A DNA stretch of 64,000 nt from Vibrio sp. JPW-9-11-11 (GCF_013369335.1 NZ_SZQJ01000005.1:806001-870000), one strand, 5' to 3'; positions 8,238 to 18,381 are shown, counted from the stretch's first letter. Made by a program: numbers and translations. Notes: generated by a model not told the origin, from the letters alone.

Positions 8238-10189
8238 GCACGCTTAGCCGTTGACTTTGTTACAGACTTTTTGCGATAGCCGCCTTTTTTGCGTTTGAAA
8301 GCAGGGCGCTCCACTTTAGGTAAATGGCGCAATGATTCTGGTACGCCTCCACTTCTTACTTGAACCATCAGCCCATCAATACGTTGCTCTAATGCACGCA
8401 TAAACGGTTGATAGGCTTGGCTACGCTCTGCCATTCCTTGCAGTTGATGTTCCCAATTGGCCGTCATATCAGGGTAGGTAGACTCAGAGGGTAAGGTATG
8501 AACAAGCCCGCGACCTGCGGCAGAGCTGAGTATCGACTTTCCTTGCCGAACCAACAACTGACGTTTAAACAGGGTATCCAAGATACCCGCACGCGTCGCC
8601 TCCGTGCCGAGACCATCCGTTTCTTTGAGAATTTTTTTGAGTTGTTTGTCTTCAACAAAACGCGCGATCCCTGTCATCGCTTGCAGCAGCGTTGCCTCAG
8701 TAAAGTGTTTAGGCGGCTCCGTTTTTCGGTCTTTGATCTCACCTTCACGGCAGGTTAGTACGTCCCCTTGTGACAAAGGCGGGACAGCATCCACCGCAGC
8801 ATCCTCATCATCCGCTTTGCCCATCAGTGCTTTCCAACCGGCAGAAACAAGCTGACGCCCTTTCGCGATAAAAGCTCCACCAGCAATATCGAATACCAGC
8901 TTTGCCTCTGCGTAGACTGCTGCTGGATAGAACTGCATCAGATACTGGCGCGCAATCTGCTGATAGATCTTCATCTCGTTGCCAGACAGCGCGTTCAATG
9001 CGGCCTTCTTCGGCGTAGGGATAATGGCATGGTGCGCATCCACCTTTTTGTCATTCCACGCTTTCGATTTTAGCGACAGCGAAGCGCCTTGTACCGCCGA
9101 CATCAATTCCTTGGCATTATTACCGATAGCGTCACACACGCTCTGAGCTTGAGCATAATGCTCCATCGGCAAATAACGGCAATCTGAACGCGGGTAGGTG
9201 ATCAGCTTATGTTTTTCATACAGAGACTGACAGGTATCGAGAACCTGTTGCGCACTCATACCAAAGCGCTTAGCGGCGTCAATTTGTAACGTCGACAGTG
9301 AGTAAGGCAATGGCGCGGATTGTTTAGTTTGCTTTTGCTCTGATTCAACGACCTTCGCGGGTTGATTGGCGATCCGGTTGGCGACATTCTCGACCAGTTT
9401 TCGATTCAACACACGCCCTTCTTCATCTTGCCAAGGCTGACACGCGTCACTCGGTTTCCAGCGAGCACAGATATCAAACTGACCAAACTGGCCTTGATAG
9501 GGAATCAAAGCATCGAGGGTAAAATAATCACGCGGGATAAAGTGCTCGATCTCTTCATCGCGGCGCACAACTAAGCCGAGTACTGGAGTCTGCACTCGCC
9601 CAACGGACAATACCCCTTGGTAGCCTGCCTGCTGACCAAGCAAGGTATACGCGCGCGACATGTTCATCCCATAAAGCCAGTCAGCTCGTGAGCGCGCTAA
9701 CGCAGAGACAGAAAGAGGAATGAAATCGCGGTTGTTGCGCATTTGATTTAAGGCACGCTTCACCGCTGGCAAGTTAAGGTCGCTAATCAAAAGACGTTGA
9801 GCGGCCTCTTTCTTAGCCTTAGTGACTTTGCAGTAATCGAGCACTTCATCAACCAGTAGTTGACCTTCTCGATCTGGATCGCCGGCATGGATGATATGTT
9901 GGCTCTCTTTGAGTAGCTTTCGCACCACACTAAGCTGTTTGCTCGCCGATTTTCTCGGCCTGAGTTGCCACTGCTGGGGCACAATCGGCAAGTCGGCTAA
10001 GTGCCACTTTTTATAACGCTCATCATAAGCATCAGGCTCAACCTGCTCTAGCAAATGGCCGATACACCAAGTGACCACATCACCGTTGCCACAACGGATA
10101 AAGCCTTGTTCATTTTTTTTCGGCCCAGGCAAAGCGGCTGCAATAGCGCGGCCAAGGCTAGGTTTTTCGGCAATAAAGAGACGCGACAT
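8234..10189 (-). CDS. topB: DNA topoisomerase III
   Basis: A 651-residue type IA topoisomerase. It starts [16 protein letters not shown], has the Toprim metal motif [14 protein letters not shown] (about 103-116) and the active-site tyrosine in [12 protein letters not shown]. The C-terminal tail is short and very basic ([11 protein letters not shown]). TopB decatenates replication intermediates. ATG 10189 is chosen; an in-frame extension to 10222 would run into the grxD terminator hairpin at 10213-10242. It converges with the DUF3080-like lipoprotein. Confidence 0.95.
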   Translation of the reverse strand: MSRLFIAEKPSLGRAIAAALPGPKKNEQGFIRCGNGDVVTWCIGHLLEQVEPDAYDERYKKWHLADLPIVPQQWQLRPRKSASKQLSVVRKLLKESQHIIHAGDPDREGQLLVDEVLDYCKVTKAKKEAAQRLLISDLNLPAVKRALNQMRNNRDFIPLSVSALARSRADWLYGMNMSRAYTLLGQQAGYQGVLSVGRVQTPVLGLVVRRDEEIEHFIPRDYFTLDALIPYQGQFGQFDICARWKPSDACQPWQDEEGRVLNRKLVENVANRIANQPAKVVESEQKQTKQSAPLPYSLSTLQIDAAKRFGMSAQQVLDTCQSLYEKHKLITYPRSDCRYLPMEHYAQAQSVCDAIGNNAKELMSAVQGASLSLKSKAWNDKKVDAHHAIIPTPKKAALNALSGNEMKIYQQIARQYLMQFYPAAVYAEAKLVFDIAGGAFIAKGRQLVSAGWKALMGKADDEDAAVDAVPPLSQGDVLTCREGEIKDRKTEPPKHFTEATLLQAMTGIARFVEDKQLKKILKETDGLGTEATRAGILDTLFKRQLLVRQGKSILSSAAGRGLVHTLPSESTYPDMTANWEHQLQGMAERSQAYQPFMRALEQRIDGLMVQVRSGGVPESLRHLPKVERPAFKRKKGGYRKKSVTKSTAKRA

Positions 10190-10212
10190 AAAGTAAAAAG
10201 TGTCAGATACAA

Positions 10213-10242
10213 TAAGGGCCACATTAGCGAATGTGGCCCTTA
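10213..10242 (-). terminator. Hairpin after grxD
   Basis: TAAGGGCCACAT and ATGTGGCCCTTA form a perfect 12-bp stem around TAGCGA between the end of grxD and the start of topB. The U-rich tail on the minus strand is short, so termination may be partial. Confidence 0.65.
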
Positions 10243-10277
10243 AAAATCAAGAAAAACTGTAAATATAAACAGTATTA

Positions 10278-10610
10278 TTAATCTTCTGATGTCGCTCGTT
10301 CTGCCGCCTCTTTAATTAGGGGCTGAAGTTCGCCTTTCTGGAACATCTCGATAATGATGTCACAACCGCCGATCAATTCACCTTCTACCCACAGTTGAGG
10401 GAAAGTTGGCCATTGGGCATATGCAGGTAGCTCTGCACGGATATCTGGGTTTTGCAGAATATCAACGTAAGCGAACTTTTCACCACAGGCCATCAAGGCT
10501 TGAGCGGCTTGAGAAGAGAAACCGCAGCTTGGAAGTTTTGGCGAGCCTTTCATGTAAAGAAGGATCGTGTTCTCTGCGATTTGTTGTTTGATTTTGTCGA
10601 TCGTTTCCAT
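10278..10610 (-). CDS. grxD: Monothiol glutaredoxin Grx4
   Basis: A 110-residue glutaredoxin with the monothiol active site CGFS at 29-32 inside KGSPKLPSCGFS, and the glutathione-binding WPTFPQLWVEGELIGGCD segment. CGFS glutaredoxins carry a [2Fe-2S] cluster with glutathione and pass it to target proteins or BolA partners. The length matches E. coli GrxD closely. It is divergent from sodB across 300 bases, the usual arrangement in vibrios. The intergenic region contains a perfect AAATTTC-5-GAAATTT inverted repeat. Confidence 0.95.
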   Translation of the reverse strand: METIDKIKQQIAENTILLYMKGSPKLPSCGFSSQAAQALMACGEKFAYVDILQNPDIRAELPAYAQWPTFPQLWVEGELIGGCDIIIEMFQKGELQPLIKEAAERATSED

Positions 10611-10741
10611 TGCTTCCTCTTAATGGAGTTTTTGCAAGTTTGTGGACATTCTAAACCATTAGCACAGAATAAAAAGCCTATTATCTGTATGGTTATGGTG
10701 ACTTAGACAGTTTTGAGATCAATCACCACTGACTAATAAAG

Positions 10742-10760
10742 AAATTTCATATAGAAATTT
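10742..10760. promoter_or_regulatory. Inverted repeat between grxD and sodB
   Basis: AAATTTC (10742-10748) and GAAATTT (10754-10760) form a perfect 7-bp inverted repeat with a 5-base spacer, about 150 bases before sodB and 130 before grxD. A possible sodB promoter (TGCTAAACTATAG) lies at 10791-10803. The binding protein is not identified. Confidence 0.35.
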
Positions 10761-10910
10761 GCCACCGACGCTTTTAATAAAGTAAAAACTTGCTAAACTA
10801 TAGCGCAAGTCAGCAAATCATTCTTAGCAAAGCGATTTGCCAATCAAGAATAAATAACACTGGAAGCAATCGAAAGGGGCAACTCTTTCCTATAAATGGA
10901 GAATCGAGTA

Positions 10911-11495
10911 ATGGCATTTGAACTACCAGCTCTTCCTTACGCAAAAGACGCACTAGAACCACATATCTCTGCAGAAACACTAGATTTCCACCACGGTAAG
11001 CACCACAACACTTACGTTGTTAAGCTAAACGGTCTTATTCCTGGCACTGAGTTTGAAGGCAAGTCTCTAGAGGAGATCATCAAAACGTCAACAGGCGGTG
11101 TGTTCAACAACGCTGCTCAAATTTGGAACCACACTTTCTACTGGCACTGTCTAGCGCCAAACGCAGGTGGCGAACCAACAGGTGCCGTTGCAGACGCGAT
11201 CAACGCTGCTTTCGGCTCTTTTGAAGCGTTCAAAGCAAAATTCACAGATGCAGCGATCAACAACTTCGGTTCATCTTGGACGTGGCTAGTTAAGAAAGCT
11301 GACGGCTCTCTAGAGATCGTTAACACATCTAACGCAGCAACGCCTCTAACAGAAGAAGGTACTACACCACTTCTTACTGTTGACCTATGGGAACACGCTT
11401 ACTACATCGATTACCGTAACGTTCGTCCAGATTACATGAATGGTTTCTGGGCTCTGGTAAACTGGGACTTCGTTGCAGAGAACCTAGCAAAATAA
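10911..11495 (+). CDS. sodB: Superoxide dismutase [Fe]
   Basis: A 194-residue iron superoxide dismutase that converts superoxide to hydrogen peroxide and oxygen in the cytoplasm. The metal ligands are visible: His in [13 protein letters not shown], His in [13 protein letters not shown], and the DLWEHAYY motif with Asp and His. AAQIWNHTF is the form seen in iron enzymes rather than manganese ones. ATG 10911 is chosen over ATG 10896 because [11 protein letters not shown] is the family's start and GGAGAAT lies before it. Codon use is strongly biased, as expected for an abundant protein. A good terminator follows. Confidence 0.97.
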   Translation: MAFELPALPYAKDALEPHISAETLDFHHGKHHNTYVVKLNGLIPGTEFEGKSLEEIIKTSTGGVFNNAAQIWNHTFYWHCLAPNAGGEPTGAVADAINAAFGSFEAFKAKFTDAAINNFGSSWTWLVKKADGSLEIVNTSNAATPLTEEGTTPLLTVDLWEHAYYIDYRNVRPDYMNGFWALVNWDFVAENLAK

Positions 11496-11528
11496 TCCTT
11501 CCCCGAGGATTGAGTATTTAGTCGATTG

Positions 11529-11554
11529 AAAAGCCAGCATTCGCTGGCTTTTTT
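11529..11554 (+). terminator. sodB terminator
   Basis: Stem AAAAGCCAGC / GCTGGCTTTTTT with loop ATTC, 34 bases after the sodB stop codon. Confidence 0.9.
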
Positions 11555-11627
11555 ACTGCCTGTCATCCTGAATTTCCTAAAGTTTTTTCTTGCTGAGTCG
11601 CTATAAAGGCATCACAAGAGAGGCACT

Positions 11628-12131
11628 ATGCAAATTCACACTTTAGACAAAGCAGCGATTATTAACGAGCTTCAATTCGGCGTTGGTATCAACCATGCAG
11701 TTCATGAAGGTCGCCGTGCTGATTTTGCCTTGATTTTGTCGATGTTCTCCGGTGATGTTCGTGATAACACCCCGCTTGAACGGCTTGATCAAGTCGACAC
11801 CAGTGAGCAAGCACTACGAAAACGATTTGAACTGCAAGCCCCTCAGCAGCTACGTTCAGACCAAAGTTCCTATCAGTACTCGGCACAACAAGCGGAGCTA
11901 TTCCATACTGGAGGACTCCCCGGCGCGAAGCTGAGCCATTACCTCACGCCAGACGCATTGGCTTACTTACCTGAAGAGACTCATGGTCTTCCTGAAGAGA
12001 TCTATCACAACTTATCTGGTCATCAGCGCAGAATGCTTAATGATCAGCAACCGAAAACGTTAATGCCTATCGATCTCTATAATCAGCTAGTCAAAGCCCA
12101 GCGTACTTTTCAGCTTCAAACTCAGGCTTAA
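11628..12131 (+). CDS. VC2046/SO_2500 family protein
   Basis: A 167-residue soluble protein without signal peptide or membrane segment. I recognise it as the VC2046 family from its start (HTLDKAAIINELQFGVGIN), its DFALILSMFSGDV segment and its place directly after sodB, as in V. cholerae where VC2045 is sodB. Function is unknown. It is predicted to be helical with a proline-rich middle. No catalytic motif is apparent. Confidence 0.75.
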   Translation: MQIHTLDKAAIINELQFGVGINHAVHEGRRADFALILSMFSGDVRDNTPLERLDQVDTSEQALRKRFELQAPQQLRSDQSSYQYSAQQAELFHTGGLPGAKLSHYLTPDALAYLPEETHGLPEEIYHNLSGHQRRMLNDQQPKTLMPIDLYNQLVKAQRTFQLQTQA

Positions 12132-12389
12132 TCGCCCTAACTGACAGTGACAAAAGATCACTAACAAACACAATAAATGCACAAAGGATCGTTACGATCA
12201 CACATTACTCGTCTCATTTGTTGAACAGATAAAACATATTCGATCGAGAGTGTGAATGACGCCATAATTTCGCACATTGCTTGAGTATCAGACAAGGTTA
12301 TTTGACCTTATTCACAACTAAGTCACAGTTAATCTACCATGCTATGTAAGCGCAATCATGCGCGAACATTGCTTATGGGGGATAAGCCA

Positions 12390-13052
12390 GTGGACATAAA
12401 AAATGCTGTAATATTAGTCACTTCTGCGGGTTCTCAAATTGGTAGCACACTCGCTCATCACTTCGCCTCGCTCGGAGCGACCGTGGTATTATGTGACAAA
12501 AGAACTCAACAACTGACCCAAGCTTATCAACAGTGCAGTGAGATTTCTCATCAGGTGTACCAATTTGCCATTGACGACCATTCATTGTCCTCAATTCAAG
12601 ATTTATTTGCGTTTATTGATCAACAAGTGCAACGTTCCCCCGACGTTTTAATCAATGCGCTGACCGCAGAAGCCATGCCCCACTTCTTCGATCAAAGCGC
12701 GAGCGATCTTGTTACCCAACGGCTATCGCTGATGGCAACGACCTTATTTAGCTTTGGTCAAGCCACCGCAGAAAGAATGCGGTTAGAGAAGAAAAACGGC
12801 GTAATTGTCAATGTCATTGCTCACGCCGACTATCAAGATTTATCCGGTTTTGACAACGCCACTTCAATGATCGCAGGCTTTACCCAAAGCTGGGCGAAAG
12901 AACTGACCCCATTTAATATTCGTGTCGGCGGAGTGGTTCCAGCCGTTAAGCATGACGACTCACACTGGGCCGAAATTCAAGATGAACTGATCCGCAACGC
13001 CGAGTACATTGTCTCCAACGACTACTTTAGCGGCAGGGTAATGGCTGCCTAA
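12390..13052 (+). CDS. SDR-fold protein lacking catalytic Tyr and Lys
   Basis: A 220-residue Rossmann-fold protein related to short-chain dehydrogenases: VTSAGSQIG in place of TGxxxGxG, then ATVVLCDKR after the second strand. At the active site, where YxxxK should stand, it reads GFDNATSM, so both tyrosine and lysine are missing; the NNAG motif is also replaced (INALTAE). It is likely to bind nucleotide or act structurally rather than reduce a substrate. GTG 12390 is chosen because GGGGGA lies 7 bases before it; ATG 12375 and 12339 are alternatives. It stands alone, converging with the phosphatase gene. Confidence 0.75.
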   Translation: MDIKNAVILVTSAGSQIGSTLAHHFASLGATVVLCDKRTQQLTQAYQQCSEISHQVYQFAIDDHSLSSIQDLFAFIDQQVQRSPDVLINALTAEAMPHFFDQSASDLVTQRLSLMATTLFSFGQATAERMRLEKKNGVIVNVIAHADYQDLSGFDNATSMIAGFTQSWAKELTPFNIRVGGVVPAVKHDDSHWAEIQDELIRNAEYIVSNDYFSGRVMAA

Positions 13053-13074
13053 ACGACATCGATAAACGGCAGTC

Positions 13075-13527
13075 TTACAATGATTTCAGCAAGTTCTCGG
13101 ATGCTTGCTCCACTAAATCGAGCACCAGCTCAAAGCCATGCTCGCCACCATAGTAAGGGTCCGGAATCTCGTCACAATTAGCCTCAGCGTAGCTCAAGAA
13201 CAGTGTTACCTTATGCTGTAAATGCGTTGGGCACTGCGCAATAAGATCCGATAGGTTGTCGCTATCAGCCGCTAAAATCAGGTCAAAATAGTCAAAATCC
13301 TCACTGACGACTTTACGCGCCCGAATCCCTTTAAACGAATAGCCACGATTTTCCCCCGCCGCTTTCGCACGCGGATCGGGCGGATTGCCTTGGTGGTAAC
13401 CAATGGTACCCGCAGAATCTACCTCGATATCCACACCTAGCTGATTAGCCTTGGCTCTCAGTACCGCTTCACCCGTCGGTGAACGGCAAATGTTGCCCAT
13501 ACACACTACTAACACTTTTGTCTTCAT
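13075..13527 (-). CDS. Low-molecular-weight protein-tyrosine phosphatase
   Basis: A 150-residue cytoplasmic phosphatase. The P-loop CMGNICRSP starts at Cys9, the nucleophile, with Arg15 binding phosphate. The general acid is in DPYYGG at about 119-124. Such enzymes dephosphorylate tyrosine or arginine on proteins; Wzb-type members sit in polysaccharide operons, but no polysaccharide genes are near here, so it is more likely a general housekeeping phosphatase. It converges with the preceding SDR-like gene, 22 bases apart. Confidence 0.92.
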   Translation of the reverse strand: MKTKVLVVCMGNICRSPTGEAVLRAKANQLGVDIEVDSAGTIGYHQGNPPDPRAKAAGENRGYSFKGIRARKVVSEDFDYFDLILAADSDNLSDLIAQCPTHLQHKVTLFLSYAEANCDEIPDPYYGGEHGFELVLDLVEQASENLLKSL

Positions 13528-13637
13528 GCTTCTCCCTTCGCGCCAAAACTCGCAGTTTCCCTAAAGAACATAGGTATTTACCTTGCTGTGATTAAGCTAT
13601 CATAGCCGCAGTTTGATGAGATAAAAAAGGAATTACC

Positions 13638-14243
13638 ATGACGTCTGAAACCAATAAAGAAGCGCGTCACAAAGCTCGGCAGCAAAAAGTAAAAGAACAA
13701 GTGGATGCGCGCGTCGCAGCGGCACAAGAAGAAAAAGGGCTCTTGTTGATCATTACCGGTAATGGGAAAGGTAAATCCACTTCAGGTTTTGGTACCGTAG
13801 CGCGAGCAGTTGGCCACGGCCTAAAATGCTCAGTGGCTCAATTTATTAAGGGAACCTGGGATAATGGTGAACGTAACCTATTGGAAAAACTAGGCGTTGA
13901 GTTCCAGGTAATGGCCACTGGCTTTACTTGGGACACCCAAGACAAAAAAGCCGATACTGAGGCTGCTCAAATTGTCTGGCAAGAGTGTAAACGCATGCTC
14001 GCAGACGAGTCTATTGATGTGGTTTTGTTTGACGAGCTAACCTACATGGTCAGTTACGGCTATATCGAACTCGACCAAGTCATTGAGGCGCTAGAAAATC
14101 GCCCGAAAATGCAATCGGTGATCATTACTGGTCGCGGCGCACACCGCACACTTATTGAGATGGCTGATACCGTATCTGAAGTAAAAAACGTCAAACACGC
14201 TTTTGAGTCCGGCGTCAAAGCGCTTAAAGGTGTCGACTGGTAA
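13638..14243 (+). CDS. cobO: Corrinoid adenosyltransferase
   Basis: A 201-residue CobA/CobO/BtuR enzyme that transfers the adenosyl group from ATP to cob(I)alamin. The P-loop reads ITGNGKGKSTSGFG (about 39-52), followed by FIKGTWDNGE and the Walker-B-like VVLFDELTYM. The N terminus is charged and helical, as in BtuR. AAGGAA lies 6 bases before the ATG. No cobalamin riboswitch was seen upstream and no other cobalamin gene is adjacent, which fits a salvage role. Confidence 0.95.
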   Translation: MTSETNKEARHKARQQKVKEQVDARVAAAQEEKGLLLIITGNGKGKSTSGFGTVARAVGHGLKCSVAQFIKGTWDNGERNLLEKLGVEFQVMATGFTWDTQDKKADTEAAQIVWQECKRMLADESIDVVLFDELTYMVSYGYIELDQVIEALENRPKMQSVIITGRGAHRTLIEMADTVSEVKNVKHAFESGVKALKGVDW

Positions 14244-14403
14244 TTCTCGCTTAACCGCAACATAAAGAACGAGGGCACACTGGTTTGAAGCCGCCCTCTC
14301 TGTTTACCCCCCACTCTGCCTCCACCCAAACTGTTTGATTTGCCACATCGCTAAGTTGTTCGACTATGATTAATAAATGGCGAATCACATCTGGGCTTGC
14401 ACT

Positions 14404-15141
14404 ATGTCTTACTTGAGAAAAGGGCTAATTTTTGCCTGCTGCCTCACCGCTCTCGCGGTGAATGCAAAAGTCGTCCTTATGACCGAAGAATTCGCACCGT
14501 TTGGCTTTTACGATTCAAGTGGAAAACTGACTGGTATCGGTGTCGAAATTGTTCAGAACTTAGCGCAACGGCTTGATGTCAGCAGTGAAATACAAGTGTT
14601 GCCTTGGTCTCGCGCCATCAAAGAACTGGAACTGCTGCCGAACAAAGCGCTATTTTGTGTCGCCCGCACCCCCGCGAGAAATGATAAGTTTGACTGGGTA
14701 GGGCCTATTCTCTCTGATGGTGTCTACTTATTTCACACCGAACAGCTCGATTCGAGTCACGACAACCTCGATAGCGCAAAACAGTGGGACAGTATTGCGG
14801 TGACAGCTAACTACCCTGAACACCAAGTTTTACTCGATTTAGGTTTTAACAACCTTTGGATAACCAATCAACCACAAGACAATGCACGCTTACTGCTTCA
14901 TAACCGAGTCAGCGCCATGGTCGCTGGCGAGTTCGCAATGCCAAGCCTGTTGAAAGACCAAGGGCATGATGCCGATAGAGTCGTGCGTTCGGATATTCTT
15001 CTGTTTGATATCGACTTATACATCGCCTTTTCGAAAGGCACCGACCCGAAAGTATTGGCAAGATGGCAACAAGCGCTAGAAGCGTTTCAAGCCACATCCG
15101 AATATCAAAAAATAAGAGAGCGCTATACTGTGTCTGACTGA
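14404..15141 (+). CDS. Periplasmic substrate-binding protein, family 3-like
   Basis: A secreted protein of about 245 residues. The signal peptide is MSYLRKGLIFACCLTALAVNA (split here as a hydrophobic core of about 15 residues ending in NA). The mature part has the two-lobed SBP_bac_3 pattern: FAPFGFYD near the start, TGIGVEIVQNLAQRL, VLPWSRAIKEL and CVARTPARNDKFDWVGPI. No transporter permease or ATPase is adjacent, which is common for Vibrio orphans of this type. An upstream ATG at 14377 is in frame, but ATG 14404 gives a proper signal peptide. The ligand is unknown. Confidence 0.8.
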   Translation: MSYLRKGLIFACCLTALAVNAKVVLMTEEFAPFGFYDSSGKLTGIGVEIVQNLAQRLDVSSEIQVLPWSRAIKELELLPNKALFCVARTPARNDKFDWVGPILSDGVYLFHTEQLDSSHDNLDSAKQWDSIAVTANYPEHQVLLDLGFNNLWITNQPQDNARLLLHNRVSAMVAGEFAMPSLLKDQGHDADRVVRSDILLFDIDLYIAFSKGTDPKVLARWQQALEAFQATSEYQKIRERYTVSD

Positions 15142-15166
15142 CATTTAGAAAACAAGCCACGAAGAA

Positions 15167-15199
15167 AGACAAAGCCAGTATTCTGTACTGGCTTTGTCT
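15167..15199. terminator. Bidirectional terminator between solute-binding protein and asmA
   Basis: Perfect 14-bp stem, AGACAAAGCCAGTA / TACTGGCTTTGTCT, between two converging genes. Confidence 0.75.
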
Positions 15200-15215
15200 A
15201 AGGTACTCGCCTCGC

Positions 15216-17384
15216 TTAGTTAAATAAGCCTTTAATCAAGCTATTGACGGCCTCTTTGGTTTTCTCATCTTTGATCTTATCACCCAGCTTTTCATCAAGC
15301 TTCTTCAAGCCTCGGTCGATTTCTTTTTCTGCTTTTTGTTTCAGCACGTCATCAAACACAAGTTTAAATTTAGGCTCAGACCAGTTTCCTGAGACATTAA
15401 TGGGAATGGTCACATCCTTCAGCTCGTCAATGTCTTTCCCCCCCTGACCTTCTAACGAGCCCACAATCGAGGTGCTGACCGTAAAATCAACGGTTTGCTC
15501 AAGGTAGTTGGCACCACCCTTGCCACGAATGCGCAGCAACGGCGATTGCATCGTCATATCGTCAGTCGAGACATTGCCTTTGTTCAGTTTTAACGTCGCC
15601 TTCATGGCACTAAAATCGGTCTTTTGCACTTCGTTCGACGCTTCGACTTTTTCGCCCTTAATCTTGGCGTAGTTTTCTCGAATCAGTTGAGCGACATTAA
15701 TTCCATTCACTGCACCGTCGGCAAAGTTAATCACCATAGTACCAACCAGGTTCTTTTGCATTCCGGTCGGGGTCAGGCTGCTGCCTTGAATATCAACATC
15801 AATGTTACCCGTGCCTTCTAACTTGTCGTTACTTGCGACGTCCATGAGAAGAGGTTGTACTTTAACCCCTTTAATCCGTTTGGTTGCTGTATAAGTCGCG
15901 GGCGTTTTACGCGCGTCTAATCGAGCAATCGCATCGATTGAGCCTTGATACAGATCTGAGGTAAACGAATTGAGCTCTGCGATACCGCGATTAACAGAAA
16001 AGCTCGCCTGTACATTTTGCATTTTGGCATTGTTCGCTTTGAACTTGTCGATGGTCACGTCGCCTTTCACATCAAGTGTCTGTAATGCAGAGAGATCTGG
16101 CTCAACTTCTTGCGCGGCAGGGGCTGGCGAAGTTTGAGAAGGCTGCTGAGCCTCGCTGTTACTCGTGTCACTTGAAGCGGTCTGCGCCGGCGAATCGGAT
16201 GCACTCGTTTGACCAAGACCTAAGAACTCGTCTAGGTCAATATTAGGACTGTGCAGCGCAAAACGCACCTTTGGAATTTCAGCTAATGTAACATCGGCTT
16301 GACCATCAAACTGCAACGCATTGGCTGTCAGCTTTTCCAACACAAAGCTTAAGTGGCTCTTAGTCAAATCGAAAGACAGATCCGAAGCCATATCGACTTT
16401 CATCGGCGACTGGGGAAGTGCATCGCCGATAAACTGTGCGTCCAATACCAGCTGGTTCATCAATACCTTGCTGATGGCCTTATCCACCACCAGTGAAGCC
16501 GATCCTTTCATATCGATATCCAGCACGGCGGCGTTTCCTACCACTGAGTAGGTCATCGCATTGGCTTTATCAAACTCAAAGGTCTCTAACGCCAATTGCG
16601 CGCGCTCAATATTGGTGCCAGGTTGGTTGAAGCTCGCGTCAAGGTTAATGTTACGCAAAGCGTACTCGGTAAACCCTTGCGCGAGTTTAAATTCTACCTC
16701 CCCCTTGGCGCTGAATGCCTGCGCGTTCGTTTCGCCTTTTGCGGCAAAATTAGCGTGAGTCCAAGTATCGATAGCAAACTCAGATAGATTCAAAGACACA
16801 TCATAAAGCTTGGTCATTGAACCAGCTTGCTTATCGAGAATGTCGACTGAAGCGTTGGATATAGTCACACCTGCTAGGTTAATCGTCCAAGCAGAGCGGT
16901 TATTCGGTGCAGAGGCGGATTCGGCCTGCTGCGACGGTGCGGCAGCACTGACATCGGCTGATGTGTCACTAGACTGAGGCTGCTGACTTTGGGCTTGAGT
17001 TAAGGCATCGATGTTTTTGCGACCATCTTGAAGAGTTTCAAGTGAAAAGGCCGCTCCATCTAGGGTTACGTTGCCAATCTCGAGTTGCTGGCTAAACAGC
17101 GGCATCACCGAGACATCAATCCCGACCTTGTCGACTTTAAACAAGTTAAGGGAATCAAAACCTTGCGGGTTACGCAGCGCCGTTTGCCCCAGTTCAAACC
17201 CAATCGACGGGAAGAATTGCCAACTAATGTCACCGTCGATCACCAACTCTAGTCCAGTGTGAGTCTTGGCTTGTTCAACGATTAGAGGCTTAAATTGATT
17301 TGGGTTGACTAAAGTCACCAGTGCGATGAGCGCACCGAGGATAGCAACCACAGGAATGGCAATTATTAACAACAGTTTCTTCAT
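15216..17384 (-). CDS. asmA: AsmA family protein
   Basis: A protein of about 722 residues with one N-terminal membrane anchor (KKLLLIIAIPVVAILGALIA) and a long beta-rich periplasmic region typical of AsmA. It contains NPNQFKPLIVEQA and GLELVIDGDISWQFFPSIG near the start, and the conserved C-terminal AsmA region around TMVINFADGAVNGINVAQL. Two Ser/Gln/Ala-rich linkers (about 135-165 and 395-425) separate the domains. AsmA-like proteins are inner-membrane-anchored bridges linked to phospholipid transport and outer membrane assembly. ATG 17384 is preferred over 17390 because AAGGA is then 8 bases upstream. It follows udk in the same direction, after a hairpin. Confidence 0.9.
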   Translation of the reverse strand: MKKLLLIIAIPVVAILGALIALVTLVNPNQFKPLIVEQAKTHTGLELVIDGDISWQFFPSIGFELGQTALRNPQGFDSLNLFKVDKVGIDVSVMPLFSQQLEIGNVTLDGAAFSLETLQDGRKNIDALTQAQSQQPQSSDTSADVSAAAPSQQAESASAPNNRSAWTINLAGVTISNASVDILDKQAGSMTKLYDVSLNLSEFAIDTWTHANFAAKGETNAQAFSAKGEVEFKLAQGFTEYALRNINLDASFNQPGTNIERAQLALETFEFDKANAMTYSVVGNAAVLDIDMKGSASLVVDKAISKVLMNQLVLDAQFIGDALPQSPMKVDMASDLSFDLTKSHLSFVLEKLTANALQFDGQADVTLAEIPKVRFALHSPNIDLDEFLGLGQTSASDSPAQTASSDTSNSEAQQPSQTSPAPAAQEVEPDLSALQTLDVKGDVTIDKFKANNAKMQNVQASFSVNRGIAELNSFTSDLYQGSIDAIARLDARKTPATYTATKRIKGVKVQPLLMDVASNDKLEGTGNIDVDIQGSSLTPTGMQKNLVGTMVINFADGAVNGINVAQLIRENYAKIKGEKVEASNEVQKTDFSAMKATLKLNKGNVSTDDMTMQSPLLRIRGKGGANYLEQTVDFTVSTSIVGSLEGQGGKDIDELKDVTIPINVSGNWSEPKFKLVFDDVLKQKAEKEIDRGLKKLDEKLGDKIKDEKTKEAVNSLIKGLFN

Positions 17385-17471
17385 CAGCATTATCCTTGCT
17401 TGGTGAGTGATGCTCGATATGGCGAGATCAGCTCCAAGTATAAATGATCAGGGTAAGTTTATGACGAGCAT

Positions 17472-17501
17472 AAAAAAAAGTGGCACTAAAAGTGCCACTT
17501 A
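17472..17501 (-). terminator. udk terminator
   Basis: Stem AAGTGGCACT / AGTGCCACTT with loop AAA; a run of eight A on the plus strand gives the U tract of the minus-strand transcript. Confidence 0.85.
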
Positions 17502-17538
17502 TCTCATAAAAAATAAAGCTTTAAGCTATCAATCATCA

Positions 17539-18180
17539 CTAAGCTTTCAAAAGTTTTGCAATGTGAGCTTTAAGAACATCGATCGCAATACGGTTTTTAC
17601 CACCGCGCGGTACGATGATATCGGCATACTGTTTAGAAGGCTCAATAAATTGCATAAACATAGGACGAACCGTCTTTTGGTACTGTTTCAATACCGATTC
17701 CATCGTACGTCCTCGCTCTTCAACATCACGCTTCACTCGACGTAGCAGACAGATATCCAGCGGGGTATCCATAAACACGGTGGCGTGCATCAGGTCACGT
17801 AGACGCGGGTCTGTTAAAAGCAAAATGCCTTCCAAAATGATGACTTTTTTCGGCGTCATGGTGGTGGTGTTTTCAGTACGCGTATGATCGGTATAACTAT
17901 ATTCCGGAACTTCAACCGATTGACCTTGAACCAGCTGCTCAAGGTGCTGACAGAGTAGGTCATGGTCGAGTGCGCTCGGGTGGTCGTAGTTAGTTTTAAC
18001 ACGCTCTTCCATGCTCAAATGACTTTGATCGTTGTAGTAGCAATCTTCCGTAATCACACCAATTTGATGATCGCCTACTTTGGCTCGCAGTTCATTATAA
18101 ATAGTACTTGCGATTAAGCTTTTTCCAGAAGCAGACGCGCCAGCAATACCGACGATGACGCATTGATTATTATCAGACAT
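17539..18180 (-). CDS. udk: Uridine kinase
   Basis: A 213-residue enzyme that phosphorylates uridine and cytidine with ATP or GTP in pyrimidine salvage. The P-loop is [14 protein letters not shown] at about 11-24. The segments [10 protein letters not shown] and [13 protein letters not shown] are family signatures, and the end reads [15 protein letters not shown]. Its length matches E. coli Udk (213). The order udk, mrp, metG matches other gammaproteobacteria. Confidence 0.96.
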   Translation of the reverse strand: MSDNNQCVIVGIAGASASGKSLIASTIYNELRAKVGDHQIGVITEDCYYNDQSHLSMEERVKTNYDHPSALDHDLLCQHLEQLVQGQSVEVPEYSYTDHTRTENTTTMTPKKVIILEGILLLTDPRLRDLMHATVFMDTPLDICLLRRVKRDVEERGRTMESVLKQYQKTVRPMFMQFIEPSKQYADIIVPRGGKNRIAIDVLKAHIAKLLKA

Positions 18181-18381
18181 TATTCTTGCACCCGATGATT
18201 GAGATTGGTGTCATATGCTAATACTAGCAGTGCTCAAGGGCTTGAGCTCTAAGCATTAGGACAATTTTAGATAAACCGCCTGATTATAGGGAGTTCGCGC
18301 CTTTGTTGCTAGTCACGATTGAACGGTTTTAGCGAAATAGAAGAAAACAATTCAGCGCAATCGATTACAACGAATAAGAAT

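Noticed and set aside
10190..10222. Eleven-codon N-terminal extension of topB
   Set aside because: It lies in the grxD terminator hairpin, and the family begins at [10 protein letters not shown].
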